From Eukaryota sp. TZLM1-RC (taxonomy: Eukaryota > Metamonada: BaSk clade), in contig JAUPSS010000014.1 in assembly GCA_040285825.1 (NCBI GenBank), forward strand, positions 324,321-388,320: a stretch of 64,000 bases of DNA, in the 5' to 3' direction. How positions within the stretch are numbered: the first letter of the stretch is position 1; the number at the start of each line of letters is the position of its first letter. Under the pieces are notes generated by a model. It had not been told where the DNA came from, made no database searches, and was given only the letters and a program-made list of their open reading frames with translations. A program made the translations under genes and the position numbers. Positions 12,465 through 23,500 of this stretch are shown in pieces.

Positions 12465-12605
12465 GATGCCGTTAGGCAGAAATGCCAAAGAAGTAAAGAG
12501 AGAAAAGAGCGTTTCTTAATGAAGAAACCTGTTCTTCAACGAGTGCCACGTCATCAAGTGAAATTCTGAGATAACTACTAACCTTATTTATCAGTAACTA
12601 TAACA
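12465..12605. repeat. 142-bp dispersed repeat, copy 2
   Basis: Starts GATGCCGTTAGGCAGAAAT like the copy at 3947-4088 and ends TTTATCAGTAAC. It also sits at the edge of a retroelement fragment: the A-family frame (TLCHALN, minus strand) runs up to about 12606 and then meets the repeat. Confidence 0.7.
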
Positions 12606-13150
12606 CATTTAAAGCATGACATAAGGTGAGCTGTTATGAATTAGAACAAATACTAGTTTTTTGTAATAAAAGTTAGGGATATTGAGATGTAACCTCATTT
12701 GTGTTATGAAAGCTTCATTATCAGCACATATCATAAACCTTATTGGTGCAATAGAAACAAATAGTGATGTTTCTGATGACTCATTCTCACGTACATCTAA
12801 TGTAAAACTTGGCCCGACAGCCAACCTAGTTGTAGACATTTTTAAAGAGACCATTTTCATACGTTTTGATCATTAGTTTTTGTAGTGTTCGAAGTAGTGT
12901 TATTTTTCAAATTCAATTTTGGTTCAGGAATATTGCCAAAGAATGACTGAGGAAAACACTGATTTCGTTTTTTGGATCCGTAATGTTATTCAAAATGGAG
13001 TTAATACCACGAGGAAGAGCTTTCAATAACGAAAATTCTGTTCTTCCAAATCAACAAATCGATTGCACGACCACTTTCTTTGAGAAGATTTCCCAAATCA
13101 TCTCAAAAATGGAGACCTTCAGTTTTAATGGTACCAAAAATAGAAATGGC
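12606..13150 (-). mobile_element. A-family retroelement fragment
   Basis: Minus-strand frames give SETSLFVSIAPIRFMICADN and NEAFITQMRLHLNIP, matching the A-family protein near 1690-1790, and further upstream a degraded match to its CFPQSFNGNLPE region. The fragment ends about 90 bp before the eIF2B delta start codon. Confidence 0.7.
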
Positions 13151-13242
13151 AATTGGGATTGAGTAAATGTCGAATGAAATGAGATTATTGTATTTCGTGT
13201 TGTGTTCAATTTCAATTTAATATCCAAATAAAAGTTCTTGAC

Positions 13243-14412
13243 ATGGTAAAGAAAAACAAGGCCAAGGCTTCCTCCAAGGCATCCATATCAAGTCCTACAG
13301 CACAGTCCAAGTCTGGCACCTGTTGCACAACTAGTACTGACCTATTCAAACATCTTCCTGCTTTCTACTCTGTTACCTCAAGCTCACTCAAGCAGACATT
13401 TGATTTAAATACAATACATCCAGCAATTCAGAAAGTAGGTTTGAAGACTTCAAACAAACTACTGAATCGAGGAAGATCGAGGTCTATCGCCATGTTAGAA
13501 GCTTTCCAGCAACTCATTAGTGATCACAAGGTGGATCCTCAACAAACCTTAATGTCATCTCTGCTCAAGTCCATAACCCTATCTGAAAGATTCCTTGATA
13601 AATGTAGACCTCTGGCTCCTGCCCAACTTTCTATCTTGCAATACCTCAAGCTCTACATGTCCAGTCTTCCTCAAGATGAAGAATCGTCAAGAGCGAAGCT
13701 TATCGAGTATTGCACACATTTTATTGATACACGGATCCACGTGGCTTCTGATCTGATTGGCGAACACATACGGTCAAAATTAACCCAAGATGATGTGATT
13801 TTGACCTATGGAGCCTCAACAACCGTTCTATCTGCTCTCATTTCTGCTTCTAGAATGACCAAGTTCAAGGTCATAGTGGTTGACTCAAGACCTGATGAAG
13901 AAGGTTTTCGTGCAGTGGAACGCTTAACAAAGGAAGGAATCGAAACCACCTTTTGCTTACTAACTGGACTTTCTTTCGTTATCTCCAAGGTGACAAAGGT
14001 CATTTTGGGAGTTTCAGCAATGCTTTCCAATGGTTCGGCATTTGGTCTATGTGGTACGGCCACTGTGGCTCTCACTGCTCATGCTTCAAACATCCCTGTT
14101 GTTGTGGTTTGCGAAACCTATCGTTTTATTGAACATTGCCAGTTAGACTCTGTCACCTGGAACGAACTTGGTGATCCTCATGATTTGGTAGTTGCAGATG
14201 TACCACGGCCTTTATCATCAACGCGACCAAGCGAAGTAACAGAGGGTAATATAGGGGGATTTGCCACTAATGATAATCTTGACATTCTCAACTTAGTTTA
14301 TGACGTTACTCCAATCCATTACATTGATGTTATAGTTTCGGAATGGGGTTATATCCCCCCAACGGCTGTCCCATTAGTTTTAAGGGAGTTTAAAGAGTCG
14401 GCGATATTTTGA
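13243..14412 (+). CDS. Translation initiation factor eIF2B subunit delta
   Basis: A 389-residue protein of the regulatory alpha/beta/delta group of eIF2B, the GDP-GTP exchange factor of eIF2 in the cytosol. The N terminus is lysine/serine-rich (KKNKAKASSKAS), as in delta subunits, followed by a helical half and a Rossmann-like half with the TYGAS motif (about residue 187), VDSRPDEEG (about 220), SNGSAFGLCGTATVAL (about 265) and near the end LVYDVTP and a WGYIPPTAVPLVLR segment. The NLVYDVTP ending is typical of delta. It starts at an ATG 30-odd bases after an AT-rich stretch and is intron-free. It is shorter than animal delta subunits (about 520 residues), mostly at the N terminus. Beta or alpha is unlikely given the ending. 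Confidence 0.92.
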   Translation: MVKKNKAKASSKASISSPTAQSKSGTCCTTSTDLFKHLPAFYSVTSSSLKQTFDLNTIHPAIQKVGLKTSNKLLNRGRSRSIAMLEAFQQLISDHKVDPQQTLMSSLLKSITLSERFLDKCRPLAPAQLSILQYLKLYMSSLPQDEESSRAKLIEYCTHFIDTRIHVASDLIGEHIRSKLTQDDVILTYGASTTVLSALISASRMTKFKVIVVDSRPDEEGFRAVERLTKEGIETTFCLLTGLSFVISKVTKVILGVSAMLSNGSAFGLCGTATVALTAHASNIPVVVVCETYRFIEHCQLDSVTWNELGDPHDLVVADVPRPLSSTRPSEVTEGNIGGFATNDNLDILNLVYDVTPIHYIDVIVSEWGYIPPTAVPLVLREFKESAIF

Positions 14413-14835
14413 TAATAAAAATGATAGTTTGTGTTGTTGTTGTTTTTGGTTGTTGTTTTTGGTTGTTTTTGCAAATCATTCGCAACAAGTTCAAAAGAAA
14501 AAATCGCTAAAAAATCTTATAAATAATGCCCACTCTGCTGCTCAATCCTCATGAACGACACCAAGTATTCCAATAATTTATTTTCAATAAGCAAAACCAA
14601 TAATAATTTTGAAGCAGGAAGAAGCTGACGTTGGCCTATAGCCTTATTTAGTGAGTTATAGTTATAGTTGATAAACAGCCGTTGGGTTGAAAGCATATGG
14701 ATTGATGAACATCTGTTCTCGTTTGTACTACTCTTTTTTTTGTGCACATAACCCAACACTAAATTTGAAATGATATAGAACGTTGACTGTAAAGTTGATG
14801 ATATACTCCAGGTTACATCTCCCTGATAGTTGCTG
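14413..14835. other. Intergenic, no feature seen
   Basis: Begins with an AATAAAAATG sequence right after the eIF2B delta stop, a possible poly(A) signal, then a T/G-rich stretch (14430-14470). An antisense open frame here overlaps the next start and shows no motif; I do not accept it as a gene. Confidence 0.4.
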
Positions 14836-15459
14836 ATGACCATCAAAGGATTCCTTTATGACAAATTCATGTCTTTGTTTGAAAGGAAGCTTGGACGTGC
14901 CCTACGATCTCAACTATGTGATGGTATTTCCGGCAGAGTACTCGACATTGGTTCTGGTACCGGGGCAAACTTACCTTATATCAAAAAGTCTGCTGATCAG
15001 AAGGGTGATTTTGTTGAAGTCGTTTCTGTTGACCCTTCATCATCTTTTAATTCTGTCTCAGAAAAACGTGCTGCTGATCTAGGTCTGCATCACACAATAG
15101 TTGAGACCATGTTCGAGGAATATTCCAGTTCACAACCATTTGATTATATAATTTCTTCTCTAACAATGTGTTCTTGTGCGGATTTAGAAAGGTACACTCT
15201 CAACGCCCTTTCGCTACTCAAACCTGGCGGAGAGTTTAGATTTCTTGAACACACCTATTCTTATCGTCCTTTGTTACGATATTTGCAAACAGTTATAGAC
15301 AAAATTACCCATTTCCTCACCCAAAAGCCAGGTCACCTCACACGTCCAATTGTTGAAACAATTGAATCAAGTTTTCCTCTATGTACAATTTTAGAAGAGC
15401 GGAATACAGTTTTCCCCATTTGTAGATTTGTACTGGGTGTTGGTAAAAGCAGTTTCTAA
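14836..15459 (+). CDS. METTL7-like SAM-dependent methyltransferase
   Basis: A 207-residue class I methyltransferase. Motif I (VLDIGSGTG) is at about residues 35-43, the acidic loop after strand 2 (VVSVDPSSSF) follows, strand 4 reads YIISSLTMCSC and the strand 5 region LLKPGGEFRFLEH. The combination of LxxGxGTGAN, a CS after strand 4 and LKPGG-x-F-x-FLEH is close to METTL7/TMT1 proteins, which act on lipid-droplet or ER membranes and methylate thiols; whether that holds here is inference. The ATG at 14836 is chosen because the two codons upstream are TTG CTG. The N terminus is short, without the clear membrane anchor of animal METTL7. Lies 423 bp after eIF2B delta on the same strand. Confidence 0.8.
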   Translation: MTIKGFLYDKFMSLFERKLGRALRSQLCDGISGRVLDIGSGTGANLPYIKKSADQKGDFVEVVSVDPSSSFNSVSEKRAADLGLHHTIVETMFEEYSSSQPFDYIISSLTMCSCADLERYTLNALSLLKPGGEFRFLEHTYSYRPLLRYLQTVIDKITHFLTQKPGHLTRPIVETIESSFPLCTILEERNTVFPICRFVLGVGKSSF

Positions 15460-15735
15460 ATTGTAATAATATGGGTTTATTCTACATCGATTTGTTCTAC
15501 GATTTTTGAGGATGTGAATTGCCACATTTAAACTTTCCATGTTTCTTTATGGTAATATTTCATTTTTGTCTTGGAGTCCACGTGTTGAATGAAGATATTG
15601 GAATTTGAACTGAAATTGTGAAATAACGACAATGATTACTTTAGAGGTAATGAAAAGGAAGTATAATCAAATTTTATTTCAAGAAACTGTATGAGCTTTA
15701 AACAAAAGAATGTGGCATAATTTTAATAGTCGAAT
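15460..15735. other. Intergenic between methyltransferase gene and Fanzor relic
   Basis: No gene or repeat recognised. The last part may be unrecognisable Fanzor sequence, since homology begins within a few codons of 15736. Confidence 0.4.
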
Positions 15736-16236
15736 TAATGCTGATTATTAAATCTCAGACGGTGATTGGCAGTTTCAGCCAGGTTGTTTTTGAATATCGA
15801 AGCTGGGAACAACAAAAACACATGAAATTCAAAGAACCTGCCAAAAGAACAGATTTGAGAATTGTTTTTCAAAAGGATGGTTATAAGGCGGCACTCAGTG
15901 TGTTGGCCGTGACGGAAGCATATGTAGGTAGTGGAGATTGTTCAATATTCGTGCAAAGAGTCAGAATCAAAAGTTGACTCATAATCAATAAAAAAATTAA
16001 CAAAAATTAAAATAATCAAAATAAAATAATTAATCACACTTGAGCGAATTCAATTGAGTGGTCAAACTTTGGCATTTGATACAATTGTGGAAATTAACAA
16101 TCAATTTGAAATTGCAATCAGCATGGCAGACATCGTATCTGACAGAATGAAGGAAATATCTTCCAAAACAATCAATTCCTGTTCATTAGTGTAATAGGGA
16201 CGACTCTTATTTCATTGTTGTCAACAATATTTGTAA
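15736..16236 (+). pseudogene. Fanzor relic F1 (Fanzor1-like), internally deleted
   Basis: The open frame carries EYRSWEQQKHMKFKEPAKR and LRIVFQKDGY, which match the RuvC-II side of Fanzor proteins and the relic at 46.9 kb. It then jumps directly to LSVLAVTEAYVGSGD, the segment after RuvC-III, so the zinc ribbon and the RuvC-III aspartate are deleted. Sequence similarity to the 47.3 kb relic continues after the stop up to TGTAAGAATGG at 16232-16242, where the next gene begins. No nuclease activity is expected. Fanzors are eukaryotic homologues of the transposon-encoded RNA-guided nuclease TnpB. Confidence 0.7.
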
Positions 16237-16238
16237 GA

Positions 16239-17474
16239 ATGGGACAACGGTTCTCCATCCCTAGAACACAGTCCCTTGTCCATCAATCTCTTCCTGAGAT
16301 CACTTATCCACGATCCCACTTTCACTCCCTACATCTCAATCAGCATCTCAAATTCATCGTGTTAGTACAACTTGCTAGACTCATTATCCCGTCAGATTCT
16401 GGCTATCTTCACGAGCTTGGTCTTTTTCGATTTCTTTCAAAGACGATTTCTGTAAGCAAACAATGTAGGAACATGGCTTTTCAGTCTTTGAACTCTCTCC
16501 AACTTCATTTTTCTCAGTCATTTTCGCCATCTTTTGTAATATCTAATCTTGTTAATTCTCAAGAAATCTCATTTACAATTGATTATTTGCCTTTGGAATT
16601 TAGTACCAGTTCCCTCAATAAAGCGTGTCATTTGTCAATTAATTCTTGTTATTTTGAATGGAATTTCCTGAATTTATTCCCTAATCTAAAGTCGTTGATT
16701 ATAGAAACTAATCACAATTTGATTTTTGACCTACCTTCTGGCCTCGAGTCTTTGGAAGTCAATGGACTATTGCCCTGTAGTCCACTTTGCGATTTCACCA
16801 ATTTACCTAATTCAATTAAATCAATCACGCTTTTTAGAATCAAAAATGTTGTTGGTTTTGATTATCTATCAAATTTGCATTCATTATGTTTGAAGAATGT
16901 AGCCAAGATTGATGTATCTAATTTTTCTTTATTTTTAAAGTTGAAAACCTTGCAAATTCACCAATGTTTATTTACTGATTTGTATTTATCAAATTCTCAA
17001 TTGGAATCATTGACTTTGGTTGACCTTCCATTTTTGGAATATTTGATGGTCGACTCTAGGATTGAAATTTTGATGTTGTCACATTGTCCATCTTTGGGTA
17101 AAGATTTCCACTTCTCTAATTCTAAAAATGTATCTTCACTGTTTACATCTCATTTGTTGATGTTTAATTATTTTTCAAATCATTTTGTCAAAAAATTGAC
17201 ATTGTCAGACATGATTTTTGACGCTTTTCCTTCTGTACCTGAGTCGACAATAGTTTTAAATATTCAAACTTGTCATGTCAAGCAGTTTGACATGATCTCT
17301 TCTATTGTTGAACTTGGAATTTTTGAATCTTTTATACCCTTTCAAGAATTACAATTATCATTTCCAAATACATTGGTTATAAATTGTAATGATGAGTTAT
17401 ATGAAACATTATTGATTTATTTTCCAAAAGAAAAACTAAATGTAATTTCATCATACTTGTCATTGAAAATTTAA
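16239..17474 (+). CDS. Leucine-rich-repeat-like protein
   Basis: A 411-residue intron-free protein. From about residue 100 to the end it shows irregular leucine-rich units of 20-23 residues, such as LKSLIIETN, LESLEVNGL, LKTLQIHQCLF, LESLTLVDLPFLEYL and IEILMLSHCPSL. There is no signal peptide, membrane segment or catalytic domain. The first ~90 residues are helix-rich and could be a degenerate F-box, which would make it a substrate adaptor, but I do not see a convincing F-box. The ATG at 16239 lies 2 bases after the stop of the Fanzor relic tail, so the true ancestral start is uncertain. Its stop lies 27 bp from the stop of the convergent DNA-PKcs-like gene. Confidence 0.7.
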   Translation: MGQRFSIPRTQSLVHQSLPEITYPRSHFHSLHLNQHLKFIVLVQLARLIIPSDSGYLHELGLFRFLSKTISVSKQCRNMAFQSLNSLQLHFSQSFSPSFVISNLVNSQEISFTIDYLPLEFSTSSLNKACHLSINSCYFEWNFLNLFPNLKSLIIETNHNLIFDLPSGLESLEVNGLLPCSPLCDFTNLPNSIKSITLFRIKNVVGFDYLSNLHSLCLKNVAKIDVSNFSLFLKLKTLQIHQCLFTDLYLSNSQLESLTLVDLPFLEYLMVDSRIEILMLSHCPSLGKDFHFSNSKNVSSLFTSHLLMFNYFSNHFVKKLTLSDMIFDAFPSVPESTIVLNIQTCHVKQFDMISSIVELGIFESFIPFQELQLSFPNTLVINCNDELYETLLIYFPKEKLNVISSYLSLKI

Positions 17475-17501
17475 AAAATTCATTAATTTTTTTAATAATA
17501 G

Positions 17502-20500
17502 CTAAATATAAGGACCATAGCCTTCAAAAGTTCTAAAAATCAAATTTTCGTCACATGCCAGTTCAATCAATTCATCAACTTGATTACTGACATCCAAAAT
17601 ATCGTCATCATCCCAATCAACTATAATTGAATTGATTGCAGTTGCAGTTCCTTTCAACCTGCCAAATTCAGACATTTTTAATTTTTTTGCTGGATTAAAT
17701 AGGTCAAATGCTTTTTTAATTAAAATTTTTGGACTTTTTCCTAATAATTTCTGGATAGCAAAATCAATTCTGGACGAAATTATTTCTGATTCAGAAAGTC
17801 TGCAACCATAAGAATTTATCAAAGTATTGGCTTGTTGTTTGAAGTCACTCAATGAACTATATTTTAAAGATTCAAATAATGGCATAATTAATAATAAAGA
17901 AGACCGTAAAGCTTTTAGAGCGTCTGAAAGCCCTCTTTTTGTATAACCAATGGGATCTAATGGTTTGAAGACATTTTGGAAACTTTGGGTGAACCTAAAA
18001 GGGATCACTTCTGGAATCGGGACTGACATTGATATATCAAATGACTGACCAAAATCAATCAAACATAAATGACCAGTCGACTTTTGATAAAGATAGTTGC
18101 CTAGGTGTCTGTCTCCCAATCCTAGGATATAACCAACTGCGGCAGAACTCACTACGTCTGATCTAAATTGGGTCAATTGTTTTAAAAATTCAAAAGAATT
18201 TCCTGAATTTTGCTCAATTAAATCTCTAAATAAATTTTTGGGAACCATATTTTTAGTTTCGTCAGCCAATTCTAATACCTTCTCCCTTGTCATTGCTCTG
18301 CTTGGTGATGAATAGGCCTTTTTATAATGATTCTTAGCTCTGGTAGCACCTTGTAATGCACTATTATCATTTAAAACTACTGAAGTTAGAGGTTCAGTAT
18401 CTGGAATAAAAGTAATCAGACTAAAGTAATTTGTTAAAGGAATAACATCATATTGCACAATCTTAAATCTTTCTAAAGATTGAGACTGAAAAGCCAGGTT
18501 ACAGGAGGTAAAAAAACGCTGAACATGCTGGTCCAATCTCAGGTCCTCTCCACCTTTGAAAATCAATTGGACTGAATGACCATTGGACATAATTAAAGAT
18601 AACCGACAGGGTTTTCTGATCGATTGAAGGAATTGAATATTTGTGGAAATGCCAACAATCGACAATGACGAATTGGGATCAAACGAAATATTTGAAAAAT
18701 TAAAATCGTCCAAAATTTTAGAAAAATCAGATAATCTGCGCTTTGAATTATTCATAAATTGCCTGAATTCTGAGGTTTGAGTCATTTCAGTTGCAATCTG
18801 CTTCCTTTTGGCTGGATATTTGAAAAATTCCTTGATTGAGGATGCATTCTTCTTTGCAAATTTACTATTGTATCCTCTCAATTTATGTCTTTCATCCTGA
18901 AAATCTTGCATTAAAACTGATATTAGATCAGAATTAGAAGCAGCATCTTTAAACCTTAGTTCAGGGAGAATCAAGAACCTGAATTGTGTAACAAAGGTAC
19001 TAACTTTAGATTCAAATAAATCATCAATCCAATCAGAAATGAGACTCATTGAAAGTTCATCTTTATAAGGATGTAGAGATATTATAGTGAAATTTTTGTC
19101 AGTACTGACTAATTTTTCTAGTAAAAGTCGGGACAAATTTTGCTGTTCTGAATTGAAAATAGCAACAATAGAATGCATGAAATTTCTAAAATAGAGGTGG
19201 CTAATTGAAGGTAAATATGAAATAAATAATTCAACAATTTCTGTGTTTGATGTCATGTAGTCAAGAATTAAGGGAAACCATGCAGAAATTTTGACGAAAT
19301 TTTGAGTATCTGAAGGTGAAATTTTTACTGCAATACGACAAATGGTATCAACTAACTTTTGGTAATCACCAATTTGATTGAATAAAAGAGCCAATTTCAA
19401 ATGAATATTTACTAATCTGTCGTTCTCTAGATGTGACAAGCGTAAATTTTGGAGCTCTTCGATCAAAAGAGATTGATTTGATTGTGACATTGAGCCTGAA
19501 TCACTCAGTGTTTGGGTTAGTTCCAATCTAATATAATCAAAATTTAAAAAACTTGATTTCAAAAAAGTAGAATCTGTAACTGAACTGAAATCTGTCTGTA
19601 ATAGAGATTGACACGTGGAAATTTTTGATTGATCTCTATTCGTCAACATTACAAATATGTCTTTTAATAATGGGATTTGATCCATAAAGTTGGATAATTG
19701 ATCGTGAACAAGTTCCCGAATTCCAGGAAAACTTGATGAAAATTTCAAACACTTGAGTAATATAGATATACAAAAATCATTGACATGGAACTCGGTCAAA
19801 AATTTGGGATTATGAGTGACAATTAGACATCTAATCAGTGAATCTCGAACATTACTGATATCATCCGAATCCCTTCTTTCTTGTAGCCAGGAATTCAAAA
19901 GAGTCATAACGTCATCAGATGACGTGATTTGATTGTAATCCAGAACGTCCACCAAAGGTCCAAGTGAGGTTACATTACGCAACACAGGTTCAATTGCATA
20001 GCAGTGCTCCAAAGAAGGTACAGATTGAGAAATTAATTTGATAACAGAAGAAATTGTACTAGAGAAATCCTTGCAAACAATATTAGAAACTATACTCCAA
20101 TAAGGCAGTTTTCTGTTAATAAGTGACTCAGAAATGTCCAAAAATGACTGTGAATCACGGTCAATCACGTCATTAACACGTTTAATCATGTTATAATCAA
20201 CATCACTGATTGAAAAACTTCCAAAAATAGCGGAATTGATCATTGAAGGGGTTAAAAACCTATTTTTTGGGGGTCTGAATACATTATCGACCTCTACAAT
20301 TTCCAAAACACCTTCCCAATCACCCAGCATCACTAGTGAACGATACAGTCCTTCTTCGAATACCAAAGTAAAAGAAGTGGCAAAATCATCTACTGGAAGG
20401 GTTTCCAAGGTATTGATGCAGGTTGAGTAATGATCCTCTGCAGATTCAAAGTCAAAATTTAACTCACTGACAAGCGCATTGACACCTGTCTTGAGCTCGT

Positions 20501-23500
20501 CATGTTGACACAAAGAGATCAATGACAACATGGCAGTTTCAGCTTCCATTTTTAAATTTAATTCTTTATAAAGAGGGATTAATCGGGATAAGTAAATTGC
20601 TGAATATCGAGGATAAGATTCATTCAATGACAATGCTTCCAAAAGTCGAATCAAGGGCTGGATTAAATCAAATGTTAGTGCTTCTGATACAAAAGTGTCC
20701 AAGTAATATGAACATAAATTCTGATGCAAGTCATGGTGGAAATGATTGGCGAAAAGTGGTAAAATTTCAAATATTGGAAGCAAAACAGACTTATCCTTGA
20801 CAGAATGAGCTAGGGAGAGTATATTTAGAATACAAGCTGAGGAATTTCCCATAAAGAAAGGTAGAATAGAGCACAAAAATGCTCTGAACAAACTTTGAGT
20901 CAGTGACTCGTCATTGAAGGACAAGTAAAGCAAGGGTTCAACTAAATCTTTGGTACTCAAATCTAGATCCACAAACTCACCAGTTCTGTAGCTTTTACGA
21001 AGGACTCCCTGAGAATCTGTTCGAACCTTTCTACTTAAAAGACTCTTATCAAAACCCGGAGTAAATCGTTTTCTAGGAGCTTTTGGCTTGTCTTCTTGAG
21101 ATTTCTCCAAAATTTTAAATTTTTGCAGTACAGCTGGCAGGTTGTCAGCACTAACAAGTGATTCATATTCGTCGAAAGTACCACCAATTTCGGTTGTGAG
21201 AGTAGAGAAAAACTGAGAAAAAAAGGTCAGACCAGTTATAGAGGCAGTTTCGAGGTTGATTTTTTTTGAGGTATATGATCCTTCAATGGCATTTGAAATG
21301 CGTACGACTGGGATGGCATCAATCAAAAGGGAGTTAAAAACTGGCAGCACAAGAGACCTTGAAGTATGAAAAACATTGGTTTTGTGGATAGAGTCTAATA
21401 GATTGGAAAAACGGTAAATTAAATCACCTGGCAAATTAAAAGTTAATTGGGGTAAAATTAACTCAATATCATCAAGTTTTGGAACAAAGCAAATGATATA
21501 ATTGAAAGCTAAATCTTTAAATTCCTGAGAAATTGACTCAGAATGTCTGATAAACGATAAAACTTTGGAATATTCAGTGTGAACATCACCATTGGCATTT
21601 TCCATTATGTTATCAAAATTCTGGAAGACCAAAGAAATTAAATCTTCGGTATACCGTGCGTCTTCTAACAGATTCAAGACTAATTTCAGAGCAGCTACTG
21701 TGCATTTAGTGTCAGAACTGGTAAGTAAATGATTGAATTGAGGAATTACAGCGGTGATTAACATTTCTAATCTATAGAAATGAACAGTGGATAAAAGTAA
21801 TAAAAGTGATTCTAATAGTAAATGTTTGTCAATACCAGAGGTGGAGAGATTGATAAGATCAATAAATTGAGGCTCAAATTTTAACAGAAAATTAGAATCT
21901 TTTTTACCAATATTGAAAACAATTCTTAAAAACATATTATAATGTTGATCAACGAAAACTCCACGTGCTTGATTGACCACTGATGAGGTCAAGTTGTCGA
22001 TTTCAGGGTCAGAAATTCCCATAGAGGAAACCAAAACAGAGCCGATTGCTGATGCCGAATTTGAGTGAACATCCACTCGCGGAACACCCAGACTTTTTGC
22101 CAAAAACACAAATAAATTAGACCATTTTGAGCACTTAGATTGGGACAAAGAATGATTGTAACCACTATCAAACAACAATTGAACCAAATTAGACGCCACA
22201 TAGAGGGTGACTTCTTTTGACCGGTCTTTCATAGTCAAGCGACCTACACGTGATAGGTCAGAAACTCCTTTAAATCCTTGATTAAAGAGGTAGATACAAG
22301 AATCAAAATTGATATCAACAAGAGGTGCCCAAAAGGATAAAAATTTTCCAATAATTTCCAAATTATTCTTAATGACAGCGTAATTATGGGTGTTTTCTCG
22401 TACAAATCTTGATATTAATATTGCAATAAAACTTGATGCTAAGGAAGGATTATTTTTACCAAGATCAACAATACATTTTCCACTTTCTTGATTTGCCCAA
22501 TCAATCAAAAGAAGGCAAGAATCACGAAGAAAATAATGAATTCCAGGAGATTTTAAAATTCTATCGTCCATGGTAGTTTCATCAATTAAGACTTGGATAA
22601 TTGACTCTAAATAATGTTCAATAAAAGGAACAAAAAGAGACTGTCTGTTTAAAATTACCTTTAAAAAGAAAAGCCGAACTAATAATGAATACTGTGAACC
22701 TAATAGTTTCAGAATCGTTTTAAAAGGGCCAGCAAAATCTTTGAAGCTCTCCGGTAGCCAATCTAAAGCTGCCAAGACACAAGGCATAATCGTAATAGAA
22801 TTAAAAAAATCTAATTCAAATTCACTCTCAAATTGATTATCTACAATGCTAACTGGTTGTGAAAAAGGAGTTACATTGGTACCGAATAAGTGATCCTGAC
22901 TGCTTGACAAGGAAAGACTAGACTCTGTAATCAAAGAATCATGAGTCGAGGTATCACGTTTACCTTCCGTTTCAAAGGTAGTTTCGACCTTGAAAACTGG
23001 CAAGTCTTCTGAATTCAAGAGAAATTCAGACCAAATAGGATGTTTTGCACTTGGACTCAGTACATAAGCATCCACTAGTTTTTCTTGCTTTTCTAACTTT
23101 GCCGTCGCTACCACAATGTTTACTATACTGCAAAAAGCTGCTTGCCTAAAAGAAAAAAGACAATCCTTGATAAAATTAGCAATGTTGGAATCAAAGGATG
23201 AATCTTGAAGAAATGGTGGATTTCCTGTTACTCGTAAAGGTAAAAACTTTTGGATTAATTCCCTTCCAAGATTGGGATTGTTTAATTGTGTAGTTAATTC
23301 CTCTTTAAGGAAAATTTTATCTAATTTATGATAAAAATTGGAAATTAAATTGAGTGAAATGGACTTATTACTGTAAAATGAGCATAATTCAGCATAATTG
23401 TGATCTTTAAGAGCACGGGATATGATGACGTCATCTGATGACGTGGCTATTTCAATGAGAACAGGAATGAGCTTGACTGCTACATCATTTAGAATCTGAG

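Noticed and set aside
14517-14846. 109-codon minus-strand frame before the methyltransferase
   Set aside because: No motif, non-gene-like composition and overlap with the methyltransferase start.
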